From: JANMDR01 sp031376425 | Lineage (GTDB): Bacteria; Pseudomonadota; Gammaproteobacteria; Burkholderiales; Usitatibacteraceae | Reading direction: 5' to 3' | Assembly (NCBI GenBank): GCA_031376425.1 | Contig: JANMDR010000175.1 | Span: 1 to 26,235 of the forward strand | DNA: 26,235 nt | In this document: piece by piece, positions 1 to 7,610 of the stretch | Layout of the letters: every line of letters begins with the position of its first letter | Position numbering within the stretch: the first letter of the stretch is position 1 | Made by a program: the position numbers and the translations under genes | The notes under the pieces: generated by a model | What the model was told of the DNA's origin: nothing | Seen by the model: only the letters and a program-made list of their open reading frames with translations | The model's database searches: none

Positions 1-28
1 GCAACCGTTCAAGTTTGCTATCCTTCAT

Positions 29-109
29 GTGGGCTGACCTCCGATAGATGGTGGTTTTCGTTTCGCAACAAAAGATTACCATCTACTTGAGTGCTCAGCC
101 CACCTTTTT
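29..109 (+). terminator. Nested inverted repeat with T-rich tail, probable terminator
   Basis: Two nested stems are visible: GTGGGCTGA at 29-37 pairs with TCAGCCCAC at 95-103, and inside it TAGATGGT at 45-52 pairs with ACCATCTA at 78-85. The outer right arm is followed by CTTTTTA, as in a rho-independent terminator read on the plus strand. It would end a gene lying left of the window. The large loop is unusual for a simple terminator, so a structured RNA or a mobile palindromic repeat is also possible. Confidence 0.4.
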
Positions 110-160
110 AAGGGGCGTCAGGGCTTAACCGAGTGCCATGAACGTCAGTCACCTGATGTG

Positions 161-805
161 ATGCAGTCGAATGCGCAGGCGTTTTTTGATGAAATTAAGC
201 AGCGTCGCACGGTGCGCGAGTTTTCCGCCGAAGCCGTCCCGCAAGCGTTAATTGCCCAATGCATTCAAGCGGCTGGTTGTGCGCCAAGCGGCGCTAATCA
301 ACAACCTTGGCGCTTTGTGGCTATTGCTAACCAGACCATCAAAAAGACAATACGTGAAGCTGCAGAAGCCGAAGAACGTGAATTTTATAATCGACGCGTC
401 ACCGACGAATGGCGCGCAGCGCTGGCACCGTTAGGCACGGATGCAGAAAAACCATTTTTAGAAACCGCACCGTGGCTAATCGCGATTTTTTACGAAGCCT
501 ATGGATTTGACGCAGAGGGCAACAAGGAAAAACGTTATTATCCAATAGATTCAGTGGGCATCGCCACCGGTTTTCTCATCGCGGCGTTGCATAAAGCCGG
601 CCTTGCTACACTTACCCACACACCAAGCCCGATGGTATTCTTGAATCAAATTTTGGGAAGGCCAGATAACGAACGCCCGTTTGTACTCTTGGTGGTAGGC
701 TATCCAACTGACGGGGCAACCGTACCTGCAATTACTAGAAAATCGCTGGATGAAATTGCAGTGTTTATGGTTGATAACGTGGGTAATTGCAATGAGTCCT
801 TGTGA
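161..805 (+). CDS. Nitroreductase-family flavoprotein
   Basis: A 214-residue protein of the FMN-dependent nitroreductase superfamily. It shows the family's N-terminal FMN-phosphate motif RRTVREFS (about residues 15-22) and the APSGANQQPW segment (about 41-50), which contacts flavin. The C-terminal half contains the conserved glycine-rich stretch VGIATGFLIAALHKAGL and the LLVVGYP strand. The length fits the single-domain members. Within the superfamily the sequence looks closest to the iodotyrosine-deiodinase-like branch (my impression), but the substrate cannot be read from the sequence. The start is ambiguous: an ATG at 161 is directly preceded in frame by a GTG at 158, and neither has a clear Shine-Dalgarno. 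The gene stands alone, with about 245 bp of apparently empty sequence after it. Confidence 0.85.
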   Translation: MQSNAQAFFDEIKQRRTVREFSAEAVPQALIAQCIQAAGCAPSGANQQPWRFVAIANQTIKKTIREAAEAEEREFYNRRVTDEWRAALAPLGTDAEKPFLETAPWLIAIFYEAYGFDAEGNKEKRYYPIDSVGIATGFLIAALHKAGLATLTHTPSPMVFLNQILGRPDNERPFVLLVVGYPTDGATVPAITRKSLDEIAVFMVDNVGNCNESL

Positions 806-1050
806 GCCGTAAATCAGCAACCACGCTTGCACCCTAGCGTTCCAGCTAAAGGGCGGAACGCCAAATTTCATCGGTGATTATTAATGTTTGGTCAGTTCCT
901 ACCCTGTGTATATCCGAAGTGACTGGCGTCGAGCGCCTGCGCCAATCAAACTACTTTCAGCGCGATGTTTGCGCTCCTGCAGCCATGCCATGAGCACAAT
1001 AAGTAATGCATCGTGCGGGCCTTTTCATGAATTGAAATTAAGGAGGAAGT

Positions 1051-1833
1051 ATGAAGTTAGCCAATAATTTTTTGACTGGTTTTGCGAGCAGCGCAATTGT
1101 TGTTACATCGCTACTGGTACTTACGGCAGCAAAAGCGCCGCCGACAAAGTTTGATGAGATTGACGTCGGTCGCATCAATGTGCGTGAACCGGATGGCACG
1201 CTGCGTTTAGTCATTGCCAACCGTGCGCAATTTCCCGGTAGCCCGTGGAAGGGTGGCGAGGTGGCGAGGCCAGATCGGCAGGCGTTTGCGGGGATGTTGT
1301 TTGTCAACGACGAGGGCTCGGAAAACGGCGGTTTGATTCAGAAGGGCGTGATTGGCGCGGATGGCAAGGCATCGGCGGGGTTAAGTCTGACCTTTGACCG
1401 GTTTCGGCAAGACCAAGCTATCCAGTTGCTCCATGCTGAAGACGGCGGTCGTGCGCGCAGTATGTTGGCTATCAACGATGAAACCGATGGCACGGTGTTC
1501 GATGTGCATCAACGCGCTGAAAAAATGAAGGCTATTCGCAATTTAGCGCCAGAGGCGCGACAGGCAGCAATCCAGCAAATGCGTGCTGCAGGCCAATTGC
1601 CCAATAATCGGGTAATGCTCGGTACCACCTTTGATGGTGCTTCCGCCCTGAGCTTGGCGGATGCGCAAGGCCGCCCACGATTGATGCTGCTGGTGACAGC
1701 GAATGGTCAGCCCAGTGTGCAAATGTGGGATGAAAAAGGTCAGGTGCAGAAAACTATTGACCTAGTCGATCCGACTCTGAGCAAGGTGCCTGCAAGCCGT
1801 GCCGATGGTGCAAATCGAGAGAAGTCCAAGTGA
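1051..1833 (+). CDS. Exported or membrane-anchored protein of unknown function
   Basis: A 260-residue protein with an N-terminal hydrophobic segment (about residues 8-27, ending LTAAKA) that could be a signal peptide or anchor. The mature part contains repeated short beta-type phrases such as VREPDGTLRLVIAN and LADAQGRPRLMLLV, i.e. a 'D-x-x-G-x-x-R-hydrophobic' theme occurring near both ends, and the segment MLFVNDEGSENGGLI. I know this pattern from uncharacterised bacterial proteins and cannot assign a function. The start is firm: AAGGAGGA lies 7-8 bases before the ATG, the strongest ribosome-binding site in the window. Its stop codon overlaps the GTG start of the histidine kinase by four bases, so it is translationally coupled to a two-component system and may be part of the signal being sensed, or act in the same pathway (inference). 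Confidence 0.75.
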   Translation: MKLANNFLTGFASSAIVVTSLLVLTAAKAPPTKFDEIDVGRINVREPDGTLRLVIANRAQFPGSPWKGGEVARPDRQAFAGMLFVNDEGSENGGLIQKGVIGADGKASAGLSLTFDRFRQDQAIQLLHAEDGGRARSMLAINDETDGTVFDVHQRAEKMKAIRNLAPEARQAAIQQMRAAGQLPNNRVMLGTTFDGASALSLADAQGRPRLMLLVTANGQPSVQMWDEKGQVQKTIDLVDPTLSKVPASRADGANREKSK

Positions 1834-3134
1834 AGCTGGCGGCGCAGTACCTTGCGCTGACGCTACGGGTGGCGTTTGCGTGGTGGGCCTTGCTTACGAT
1901 TGTGTCGGCTTTTTTTAGCTTTAGCGTGGCATTTTTGGGGGCAATTATCGTGTTTCCAGTAATTGCGCTGGGTGTGGGTGCAATAGCAGCATGGGTGCAA
2001 TACCGTGCACTCTCCGTGACATCATCTAACACTGCTGGTGTCGCGCCACTTAATCCGCTTTCGTTTGGGCAACGATTGACTTGTAATGTGGCGCTACCCG
2101 CTGAGCAGGCCTTGCGTGTTGCTATAGCATCACTGACATCTGCCTTTGGTCAGATTAACAGTAGAGTAACGGACAGCACTGTGGTGGCCGAAGTTATTGA
2201 AAAAGGCGTTGCGCCCCTTGGCCTCGCCCGCTTTCGATGCGATGAAATAAGCATTACCGTGCTGCGAGATACCGATGCCCGCTGCAGTTTGCGTATCTCC
2301 TGCGAGCCCAAGCATATTTGGCTCTATGCGCTTTTTTGGGTGGAAGCTGGTCGCGGTGCGCGGCAGGCCGAGCGACTGCAGCAAACCATCCTTCAGCACC
2401 TGCGCACACAAAGTAGCATAGCAGATAAGGCTGCGCAACATAATGCCTTACACGCACGACTAGGCGAAATGGAATTGTTGCTATTGCGCGCGCACATCGA
2501 ACCGCATTTTTTGTTTAATACCTTAGCCCATGTGCGCGCCAGCCTACACGATGACTTGGGCTGCGCCGATGCGATGTTGGAGGCGCTTATCAACTTCATG
2601 CGTGCCAATAGCGCGCATGCCACAAAAGCGCAACTACCATTGATTGAAGAGATGGAAAGGGTGAAAAGCTACTTGGAGATTATGAAAATCAGGCTCGATC
2701 AAAGTCTAAATTTTGATATTGATTGTGCGGCAACGTTACACAGCATTGGTGTGCCCAATGCCTGTGTGCTGGTGTTGGTGGAAAATGCGATCAAGCACGG
2801 CATTGAGCGTTGTCATACTGGTGGCAAGATTGCGATCACTTGTAAAATGGTCGGAGATTCACTTAATATTGAGGTGGAAAATGATGGGCCTGCTTTGGGT
2901 GAGCAGCTAGGCGAAGGCGCTAGACCAAATGCCGGTGGGCTTGGAAATTTATTGGAAAGGTTGCGATTAGTTTATGGTGATAGGGCGCAACTGCATATTG
3001 AAAATCGACAAGACGATGAACCAGAACAAAGTCATGCACACGCGCAGCTTGGCACCCCATCGAGCGTCACGGCCGGAGGCGTGCGTGCCTGCCTTCAATT
3101 ACCTGTGCATTCGCCCATGCACTCGACCTTTTAA
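1830..3134 (+). CDS. LytS/AlgZ-type sensor histidine kinase
   Basis: A 434-residue membrane histidine kinase of the LytS/YehU/AlgZ type (His_kinase PF06580 plus HATPase_c). Two hydrophobic helices lie at about residues 5-30 and 33-56. The phospho-acceptor motif IEPHFLFNTLAHVRA gives H226. The ATPase domain shows the N box LVENAIKHG (N319), the G1 motif VENDGPA (D352) and the G2 motif GGLGNLLERL. The region between the helices and the H box (about 70-190) has no recognised sensor domain. It starts with GTG inside the stop of the upstream exported protein and is followed after three bases by the LytTR regulator, so all three form one operon. The kinase is expected to phosphorylate that regulator. 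Confidence 0.92.
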   Translation: MKLAAQYLALTLRVAFAWWALLTIVSAFFSFSVAFLGAIIVFPVIALGVGAIAAWVQYRALSVTSSNTAGVAPLNPLSFGQRLTCNVALPAEQALRVAIASLTSAFGQINSRVTDSTVVAEVIEKGVAPLGLARFRCDEISITVLRDTDARCSLRISCEPKHIWLYALFWVEAGRGARQAERLQQTILQHLRTQSSIADKAAQHNALHARLGEMELLLLRAHIEPHFLFNTLAHVRASLHDDLGCADAMLEALINFMRANSAHATKAQLPLIEEMERVKSYLEIMKIRLDQSLNFDIDCAATLHSIGVPNACVLVLVENAIKHGIERCHTGGKIAITCKMVGDSLNIEVENDGPALGEQLGEGARPNAGGLGNLLERLRLVYGDRAQLHIENRQDDEPEQSHAHAQLGTPSSVTAGGVRACLQLPVHSPMHSTF

Positions 3135-3137
3135 CTG

Positions 3138-3941
3138 ATGACTGAACGCGCGAAGTCGGCTACAACCATTCAACCGCGCCCTTGGGTGCTAGTTGTTGAA
3201 GACGAGGCGCGCTTGCGCAATGAGTTTACGCAGTTACTAACCGCAGTCGCACCCGATTTAGGTGAAATTTGTGCGGTTGGCTCCTCTGAAGATGCGCTGA
3301 TTTTATGCGCTGCGTCGATGCCGCAGGTGGCTTTTATTGATATACATTTGCCCGGCCGATCGGGGCTGGAGCTGGTTGCGGCACTACCGCCTGATACCAA
3401 GGTAGTATTTGTGACAGCGCATGATGAATTTGCCCTGCGTGCCTTCGATCAAGGTGCGGTTGATTATTTGCTCAAGCCGATATCGTTGCCGCGTTTGCAG
3501 GTGTGTGTGGAAAGACTTCGTAGCAGAAGCACCCTGTCTGCCCAACAGTTAAGCAATATGCTCGCCAACGTATCTGGAGCATATGGCTTAGTGATTCCCA
3601 AAGCGCCAGTTTATCTTCGCTGGCTCACAGCGAGCAGTGGCAAACGCACACGGCTCATTCCAGTGCGAGATGTTATTTACCTGCAATCAGATAATAAATA
3701 CACGCGCATCGTTTGTCGAGATAGTGAGCATCTAATTGAAGAATCACTCAGAAGTTTGCTGCCGCGACTTGATCCAGCGGTGTTTTTACAAGTGCATCGG
3801 GCAACGGTTGTGAGTTTAAATGAGGTGCTGATGGTAGAACGCGATGACGCGGGAGGCGGCTTACTTCATCTGCGGTCATGTAAAAGTACCGTGCGGATTA
3901 GCGCCCCATTTTTGCGTGAGCTAAAAGCCTATTTAGATTGA
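3138..3941 (+). CDS. LytTR-family response regulator
   Basis: A 267-residue DNA-binding response regulator. The receiver domain (about residues 16-125) has the acidic pair ED at 21-22, the phospho-acceptor D68 in FIDIHLPG, T93 in FVTAHD and K113 in LLKP. The C-terminal LytTR domain (about 165-265) shows the family phrases LIPVRDVIYLQSDNKYTRIV and FLQVHRATVVSLNEV. Proteins of this class, such as AlgR and LytR, bind paired direct repeats and control surface or envelope genes. Targets are not visible here. The ATG lies three bases after the kinase stop, so the pair is co-transcribed. An inverted repeat follows the stop. Confidence 0.93.
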   Translation: MTERAKSATTIQPRPWVLVVEDEARLRNEFTQLLTAVAPDLGEICAVGSSEDALILCAASMPQVAFIDIHLPGRSGLELVAALPPDTKVVFVTAHDEFALRAFDQGAVDYLLKPISLPRLQVCVERLRSRSTLSAQQLSNMLANVSGAYGLVIPKAPVYLRWLTASSGKRTRLIPVRDVIYLQSDNKYTRIVCRDSEHLIEESLRSLLPRLDPAVFLQVHRATVVSLNEVLMVERDDAGGGLLHLRSCKSTVRISAPFLRELKAYLD

Positions 3942-3965
3942 TGCATAGCTAAGTGCTCGTAAAGA

Positions 3966-4002
3966 TGCCTGAAGATACTTTATTTTATTGAATCTTCAGG
4001 CA
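3966..4002. terminator. Inverted repeat between convergent genes
   Basis: A perfect 11-bp inverted repeat, TGCCTGAAGAT at 3966-3976 and ATCTTCAGGCA at 3992-4002, with a 15-base AT-rich loop. It sits between the convergent response regulator and methyltransferase-like genes, where a bidirectional terminator is expected. There is no strong T run after either arm, so this is a moderate call. Confidence 0.5.
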
Positions 4003-4034
4003 CTTATAGCGCTTTCAATGTGTGCCGCCGCTTA

Positions 4035-4904
4035 CTATAGCGGTTTTATAAATCGTAATGTCATGCGATCAGATTCGCCAATAGCCAAGTATTTAGCGCG
4101 GTCAACTTGACCTTCGGCATAGCTCGGTGGCAATGTCCATACGCCTTTGGGATAATCTTTGGTATCGGTCGCATTGGCATTAATTTCACTTTTTGCATCC
4201 AACTTAAAGCCTGCCGCCAAGGCACGTTCAATAACAAATGCTTCGGTGACATAGCCCGAATCTATTGATTGCTTTAGGGTGGTGCCAGGTTTAGCGCGAT
4301 GCTCAACGACACCTAATACACCGCCGGGCTTCAGGGCATTGAAGAAGCTTTTCATGAATGCATCAGTCCATTCGTCTTTGAGCCAATTGTGTACATTGCG
4401 AAATGTCATCACTACATCAGCGCCACCTGCGGGCGTGATATCTAATGCTGCGGGTGCGCCGAATGGCGTAATTTTTACTTTATCGTAAAGTGCAGGATTC
4501 GCAGCTAGTTTATCTTGAAAGTTTTTTAGGCCCTTGACTGATGCGGCAGGAAACGCCGCACTATAAGCACCTTTGCCGCGTACCAGCGGCGCCAATACTT
4601 CGGTATACCAACCGCCGCCCGGCCAAACTTCAATCACCGTAGATGAAGGCGTGACCTTAAAAAACTCTAATGTTTCTTTTGGGTGCCGATACACATCCCG
4701 TGCGCGATTACCAGCGCTACGATGCGCACCAGCGAGTACGGCATCGATGTTGTCTATGGCGGATGCTGCTGAGACAGGTGCCACGGCTATCGTAGCCACT
4801 ACTGGCGGCGGTGGTACAGAGGGTGGTGTTGGCGCAGGCGCGCTTGCGCAAGAGGCTAATGCGAAGGAAGCGGTGATGAAAAGGGCGAGCTTGGTAGGGT
4901 TCAT
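4035..4904 (-). CDS. Lipoprotein with SAM-methyltransferase-like fold
   Basis: A 289-residue protein with a lipoprotein signal: a hydrophobic stretch followed by the lipobox LASC, making C19 the lipidated cysteine. A proline/alanine-rich linker (about 21-50) precedes a class I methyltransferase-like domain. Motif I is altered to VIEVWPGGGWYTEVLAP (about 90-106), and the downstream ADVVMTFRNVHNW and LKPGGVLGVVEHRA segments match motifs of that fold. A methyltransferase on the periplasmic side would lack an obvious SAM supply, so the domain may bind something else or act differently. Related 'methyltransferase' lipoproteins are known to me from other proteobacteria, without assigned function. 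It is monocistronic and convergent with the two-component operon. Confidence 0.8.
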   Translation of the reverse strand: MNPTKLALFITASFALASCASAPAPTPPSVPPPPVVATIAVAPVSAASAIDNIDAVLAGAHRSAGNRARDVYRHPKETLEFFKVTPSSTVIEVWPGGGWYTEVLAPLVRGKGAYSAAFPAASVKGLKNFQDKLAANPALYDKVKITPFGAPAALDITPAGGADVVMTFRNVHNWLKDEWTDAFMKSFFNALKPGGVLGVVEHRAKPGTTLKQSIDSGYVTEAFVIERALAAGFKLDAKSEINANATDTKDYPKGVWTLPPSYAEGQVDRAKYLAIGESDRMTLRFIKPL

Positions 4905-5020
4905 TGTGTTAGTTGCTTTCAGTGGAAAAAATTTAATTTGGTTTGGCTATTTTGTGTACGTTTGCTGCTAAAAGTGCTTGATAAGGTCTTACTTGGGGTA
5001 TGGTCATATTATTTCGCACG

Positions 5021-5551
5021 CTAGCTAGGTGGAAAAATAATTTGTGAAAACTGCCTGCCGCCATTGATTGCGCGACGTTCTATTTCTGAAGCGCTTGTAA
5101 TGAGATTTTTTTCCTCTAAAAATAACAGAAAGGCGCGTGTGCTAACTTTCTGGCAGTGTGTGGGTAGAAAAAAACTGGTTCTTGCAATGCGCCTATCCTC
5201 AAAAATAATGATGCTCGTTATTGTGGGATGAAGCAATGCTATTTTGTTGATTGATTCTTGAATTGCAAGTTCGCCTAAATTTGCCTTCGCGGCCACTGAC
5301 GTACCGAGAGTGCGTAGCGTTTGCTCGTAGCGTGCAAAGGTGCCGGTGGCGCTTATTTGAATGCCATTTTCGGCTACCCATGCCGCAATTTTGCTGCTGG
5401 ATGGTGTTTGGTTGTGGGTAAGTTCGTGATAAACCATATCGGTAATTTCGATACGCCAACCGGGTTTGAGTAAAACATCAAGTGCGTCCGCATAAGCCAG
5501 CGTGATCAACGGCCCAGCATCAGGCATAAGAACAACGCCAGTGTTTGTCAC
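5021..5551 (-). CDS. PIN-domain toxin of a toxin-antitoxin pair
   Basis: A 176-residue PIN-like protein, probably a ribonuclease toxin. The acidic residues expected of the PIN active site are present: D11 in MPDAGPLITLA, E43 in MVYHELTHN, E94 in NLGELAIQE and D119 in IIFEDRRIA. The preceding gene encodes a ribbon-helix-helix protein, the usual VapBC-like arrangement. The start is uncertain: a GTG at 5551 overlaps the antitoxin stop by one base, while an ATG at 5527 begins MPDAG, the position where PIN proteins commonly begin. Neither has a good ribosome-binding site. Given coupling, I list the GTG. The specific PIN subfamily and RNA target are unknown. Confidence 0.75.
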   Translation of the reverse strand: MTNTGVVLMPDAGPLITLAYADALDVLLKPGWRIEITDMVYHELTHNQTPSSSKIAAWVAENGIQISATGTFARYEQTLRTLGTSVAAKANLGELAIQESINKIALLHPTITSIIIFEDRRIARTSFFLPTHCQKVSTRAFLLFLEEKNLITSASEIERRAINGGRQFSQIIFPPS

Positions 5552-5916
5552 TAAACTGCTGCACCCAAAGGTAGCGAGTGCAGTTTTTCTACCATCGCGC
5601 GGGTTTGCGTGTCACTTAGTCGCGGCATTGGTAAATGAGCATGCGCCATGAGCAAAAAGAGGCTTTCATCGGAATCAATGCCGAGCCTCTCCATCGCGAC
5701 AAGTTCATCAATTTGACCTAATGAAAACGCCAGCAGATTTTTGAAGTTTTGATTTTCGTTACGTTCGGCAGCGTCGAACGTTTCTACCAAATGGCGCAGC
5801 TCTGCATTAAACAATGCGTTTATCGACGTATCATTTTGAGCAGCGATAATTTTTACGCGCTTGAGCAAGTCCTTTTCTACAGAACCTGTGAAATTTACGG
5901 TGGTTGAGGCAGTCAT
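5551..5916 (-). CDS. Ribbon-helix-helix (CopG/Arc-like) antitoxin
   Basis: A 121-residue protein whose N-terminal third fits a ribbon-helix-helix DNA-binding fold: the strand TTVNFTGSVEKDLL followed by helices around KRVKIIAAQNDTSINALFNAELRHLVE. The remaining acidic, helical part would embrace the PIN toxin. It is the first gene of a two-gene operon with the toxin and should repress it. A palindromic operator lies 34-70 bases upstream of its ATG. Family assignment is from fold pattern and context, since such small antitoxins are poorly conserved. Confidence 0.7.
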   Translation of the reverse strand: MTASTTVNFTGSVEKDLLKRVKIIAAQNDTSINALFNAELRHLVETFDAAERNENQNFKNLLAFSLGQIDELVAMERLGIDSDESLFLLMAHAHLPMPRLSDTQTRAMVEKLHSLPLGAAV

Positions 5917-5949
5917 GATGTGCTTTGCAGACGTTAGGTAGTTAAATTA

Positions 5950-5986
5950 TTACACATAATTATGTGATAAACACACTTATGTGTAA
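5950..5986. promoter_or_regulatory. Palindromic operator of the PIN/RHH operon
   Basis: The segment contains a perfect 14-bp palindrome CACATAATTATGTG at 5953-5966 and a third half-site, so that TTACACATAA at 5950-5959 is also the inverse of TTATGTGTAA at 5977-5986. Three ATGTG-type half sites spaced in this way are typical of a ribbon-helix-helix autorepressor binding cooperatively. Position just upstream of the antitoxin start fits. It also lies just beyond the soxA stop. Confidence 0.65.
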
Positions 5987-6000
5987 TTTGCTACTGTGAG

Positions 6001-6807
6001 TTATGGTCGCACGCCAGGCGCATCATTAATCATGCCCTGCGCACGCTGTGCTAAAAACACTTCTAGCGCCAGCATTTCATCGCTGCCGTAGGTAAACGCC
6101 TCGGCGCGTATGCCTGTCATGCAGTTGCGCAAGCGGCGCTGCAGGCTGCCTACTGCCTGCCATTCCAAACGATAAAGCGGGTACGCAGTCGGATGCGCTT
6201 GGGGAATGGTGTTGCCGCCTAAGCGCTTGCCAGCGTTACCTTGATGGCAATCTTTGCAGCTTAAATCTAGCTGGCCCATGCGCAGGTTAAATAGCGCCTC
6301 ACCCTGTTTACGCGCTTGCATTAATTTTGGATCATTGCTTTGCATTAGTTTTTGCCCTCGCGATTGCAAGGCAATATAGGCTTCTAAAGCGAGCAAGGTT
6401 TGATGCTCCAGCGGTAACGCGGCAGCTTTTTGATTGCTTACACGGCACTGATTGATACGCTGCTGCAGGTTGATCGGCTTGGCGGTGGTGTTGGAAAATG
6501 CCGGATAACGAGCTGCTACACCACGCATGGATTTAGTGGCATCGCCATGGCAGCTTGCACAAGATTTAGTCGTTTCACTTTGTTGTAGATGCCACTGCGC
6601 TTCGCCGTCTGCTACCCAGAGCATGGCGGGGTTTTGTGCGTCATCATTTTGCATGGCTTGGGTGGCAGGGTGCATGAAATCGAAACCGGATTTTCTGGTT
6701 TCAGCGTGCGCTACAGCATGAACTAGCACTGCACCGCTTGATAATATTAGCGCTTGAAAAATCCTGAAAAGTAAACGTTTCCAAGCCATTATTTGGCTGT
6801 GTTTCAT
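6001..6807 (-). CDS. soxA: SoxA, dihaem c-type cytochrome of thiosulfate oxidation
   Basis: A 268-residue periplasmic cytochrome. With SoxX it forms the enzyme that attaches thiosulfate to the SoxY carrier cysteine. A signal peptide occupies about residues 1-35. Two CxxCH haem sites are present, C83-A-S-C86-H87 and C184-K-D-C187-H188, so this is the dihaem form. C121 fits the distal ligand of haem 1, and C229 in RNCMTGIRAE is the conserved active-site cysteine that becomes a persulfide in the known enzymes. The family phrase SMRGVAARYPAF follows the first haem site. The ATG overlaps the soxZ stop in an ATGA, so it is the last gene of soxXYZA. Confidence 0.95.
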   Translation of the reverse strand: MKHSQIMAWKRLLFRIFQALILSSGAVLVHAVAHAETRKSGFDFMHPATQAMQNDDAQNPAMLWVADGEAQWHLQQSETTKSCASCHGDATKSMRGVAARYPAFSNTTAKPINLQQRINQCRVSNQKAAALPLEHQTLLALEAYIALQSRGQKLMQSNDPKLMQARKQGEALFNLRMGQLDLSCKDCHQGNAGKRLGGNTIPQAHPTAYPLYRLEWQAVGSLQRRLRNCMTGIRAEAFTYGSDEMLALEVFLAQRAQGMINDAPGVRP

Positions 6808-7148
6808 ATGATTTTTAAGGTGCGACGTTCACTTTGACTGAAGCCTTCATCACCCGACCACGTAAAGAGGAGGGCACCAGCTTCGGCTACGGCAAAACTA
6901 AACGCCAAGTAGGGATTAGCAGCCACAGCAGCGTGCAGATTCGCACTAAAAAATGTTTCGGCAGTACCGGCAGTACCATTAACACCTTCAAATTGGCAGG
7001 TAAATTTGCGAATTAAATTGCGCGTTAGCATAGTACCTTCGTTGCTGCGACGATAACCTGTTTCCATCGGGTGTTGTATTAGCGCACGAATCTCAATCGT
7101 GTCGCCAATTTTTATTTGCGGGGGAAGGGCGATGAGGGCGCGCGCCAT
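6804..7148 (-). CDS. soxZ: SoxZ, partner subunit of the sulfur carrier
   Basis: A 114-residue protein that pairs with SoxY to form the soluble carrier on which sulfur intermediates are bound in the periplasm. The family signature HPMETGYRRSNEG is present at about residues 26-38, after a strand GDTIEIRALI. The C-terminal part has the FSFAV and LFTWSGDEG strands. No signal peptide is present, as usual, since SoxZ is exported with SoxY through the Tat route. It begins six bases after soxY and its stop overlaps the soxA start. Confidence 0.93.
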   Translation of the reverse strand: MARALIALPPQIKIGDTIEIRALIQHPMETGYRRSNEGTMLTRNLIRKFTCQFEGVNGTAGTAETFFSANLHAAVAANPYLAFSFAVAEAGALLFTWSGDEGFSQSERRTLKII

Positions 7149-7154
7149 TTTTCT

Positions 7155-7610
7155 TTATTCCTCTATGCAGGCCGCGAGCGTGACGAGTACGTCAACCGTA
7201 TGCGTAAAGCAACGTCCATCATTCATTTTTGCCACAGCCACTAATTTCTGGCTCGTACTCAAGCGTATGCGCGTGGCCACGCGCGCACGACCAGTGCGAT
7301 GGTTCAGTGTGAATTCAGCCACATTGTGTTGCGGATTTTTTTCATTAAAAAGGGCGATGCCAATAACATGGTCAGTCGCCGTCATGGGCGATTGCACGGT
7401 AATTTCAACCGGTACGCTATTGCCATTGTCCACCAAAGGTGCGACATCCAGCTTCACGCGCCCTTCGGTTGGTGTGGCTTTACCAACATAGGCACGAACA
7501 AGGGTATCTAGGGAATCATTCGCGTTTTGTGCAAACAGCGTCGCTGGTTGCAAGGTAAGGGCAAGGGTTAGTGCGCTAGACTGCGCGATAAATTGGCGGC
7601 GCGGTTTCAT
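7155..7610 (-). CDS. soxY: SoxY, sulfur-carrier subunit with unusual C-terminus
   Basis: A 151-residue Tat-exported carrier. The twin-arginine motif RRQFI lies at residues 4-8 and the mature chain begins near A27. The fold phrases VKLDVAPLVDNGNSVPVEI and MTATDHVIGIALFNEKNP are typical of SoxY. The family normally ends in a flexible GGCGG arm whose cysteine carries the substrate. Here the end reads VTLAACIEE, so the cysteine (C148) is in place but the flanking glycines are gone and it is followed by I-E-E. A second cysteine, C134, is internal. No single frameshift restores the usual tail. The start overlaps the soxX stop in an ATGA. The product may have altered substrate or partner specificity (inference). 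Confidence 0.92.
   Translation of the reverse strand: MKPRRQFIAQSSALTLALTLQPATLFAQNANDSLDTLVRAYVGKATPTEGRVKLDVAPLVDNGNSVPVEITVQSPMTATDHVIGIALFNEKNPQHNVAEFTLNHRTGRARVATRIRLSTSQKLVAVAKMNDGRCFTHTVDVLVTLAACIEE

Noticed and set aside
7155..7175. Frameshift as the cause of the missing GGCGG tail in soxY
   Set aside because: Neither alternative frame after the cysteine codon yields glycines, and the stop is close, so the tail appears real.
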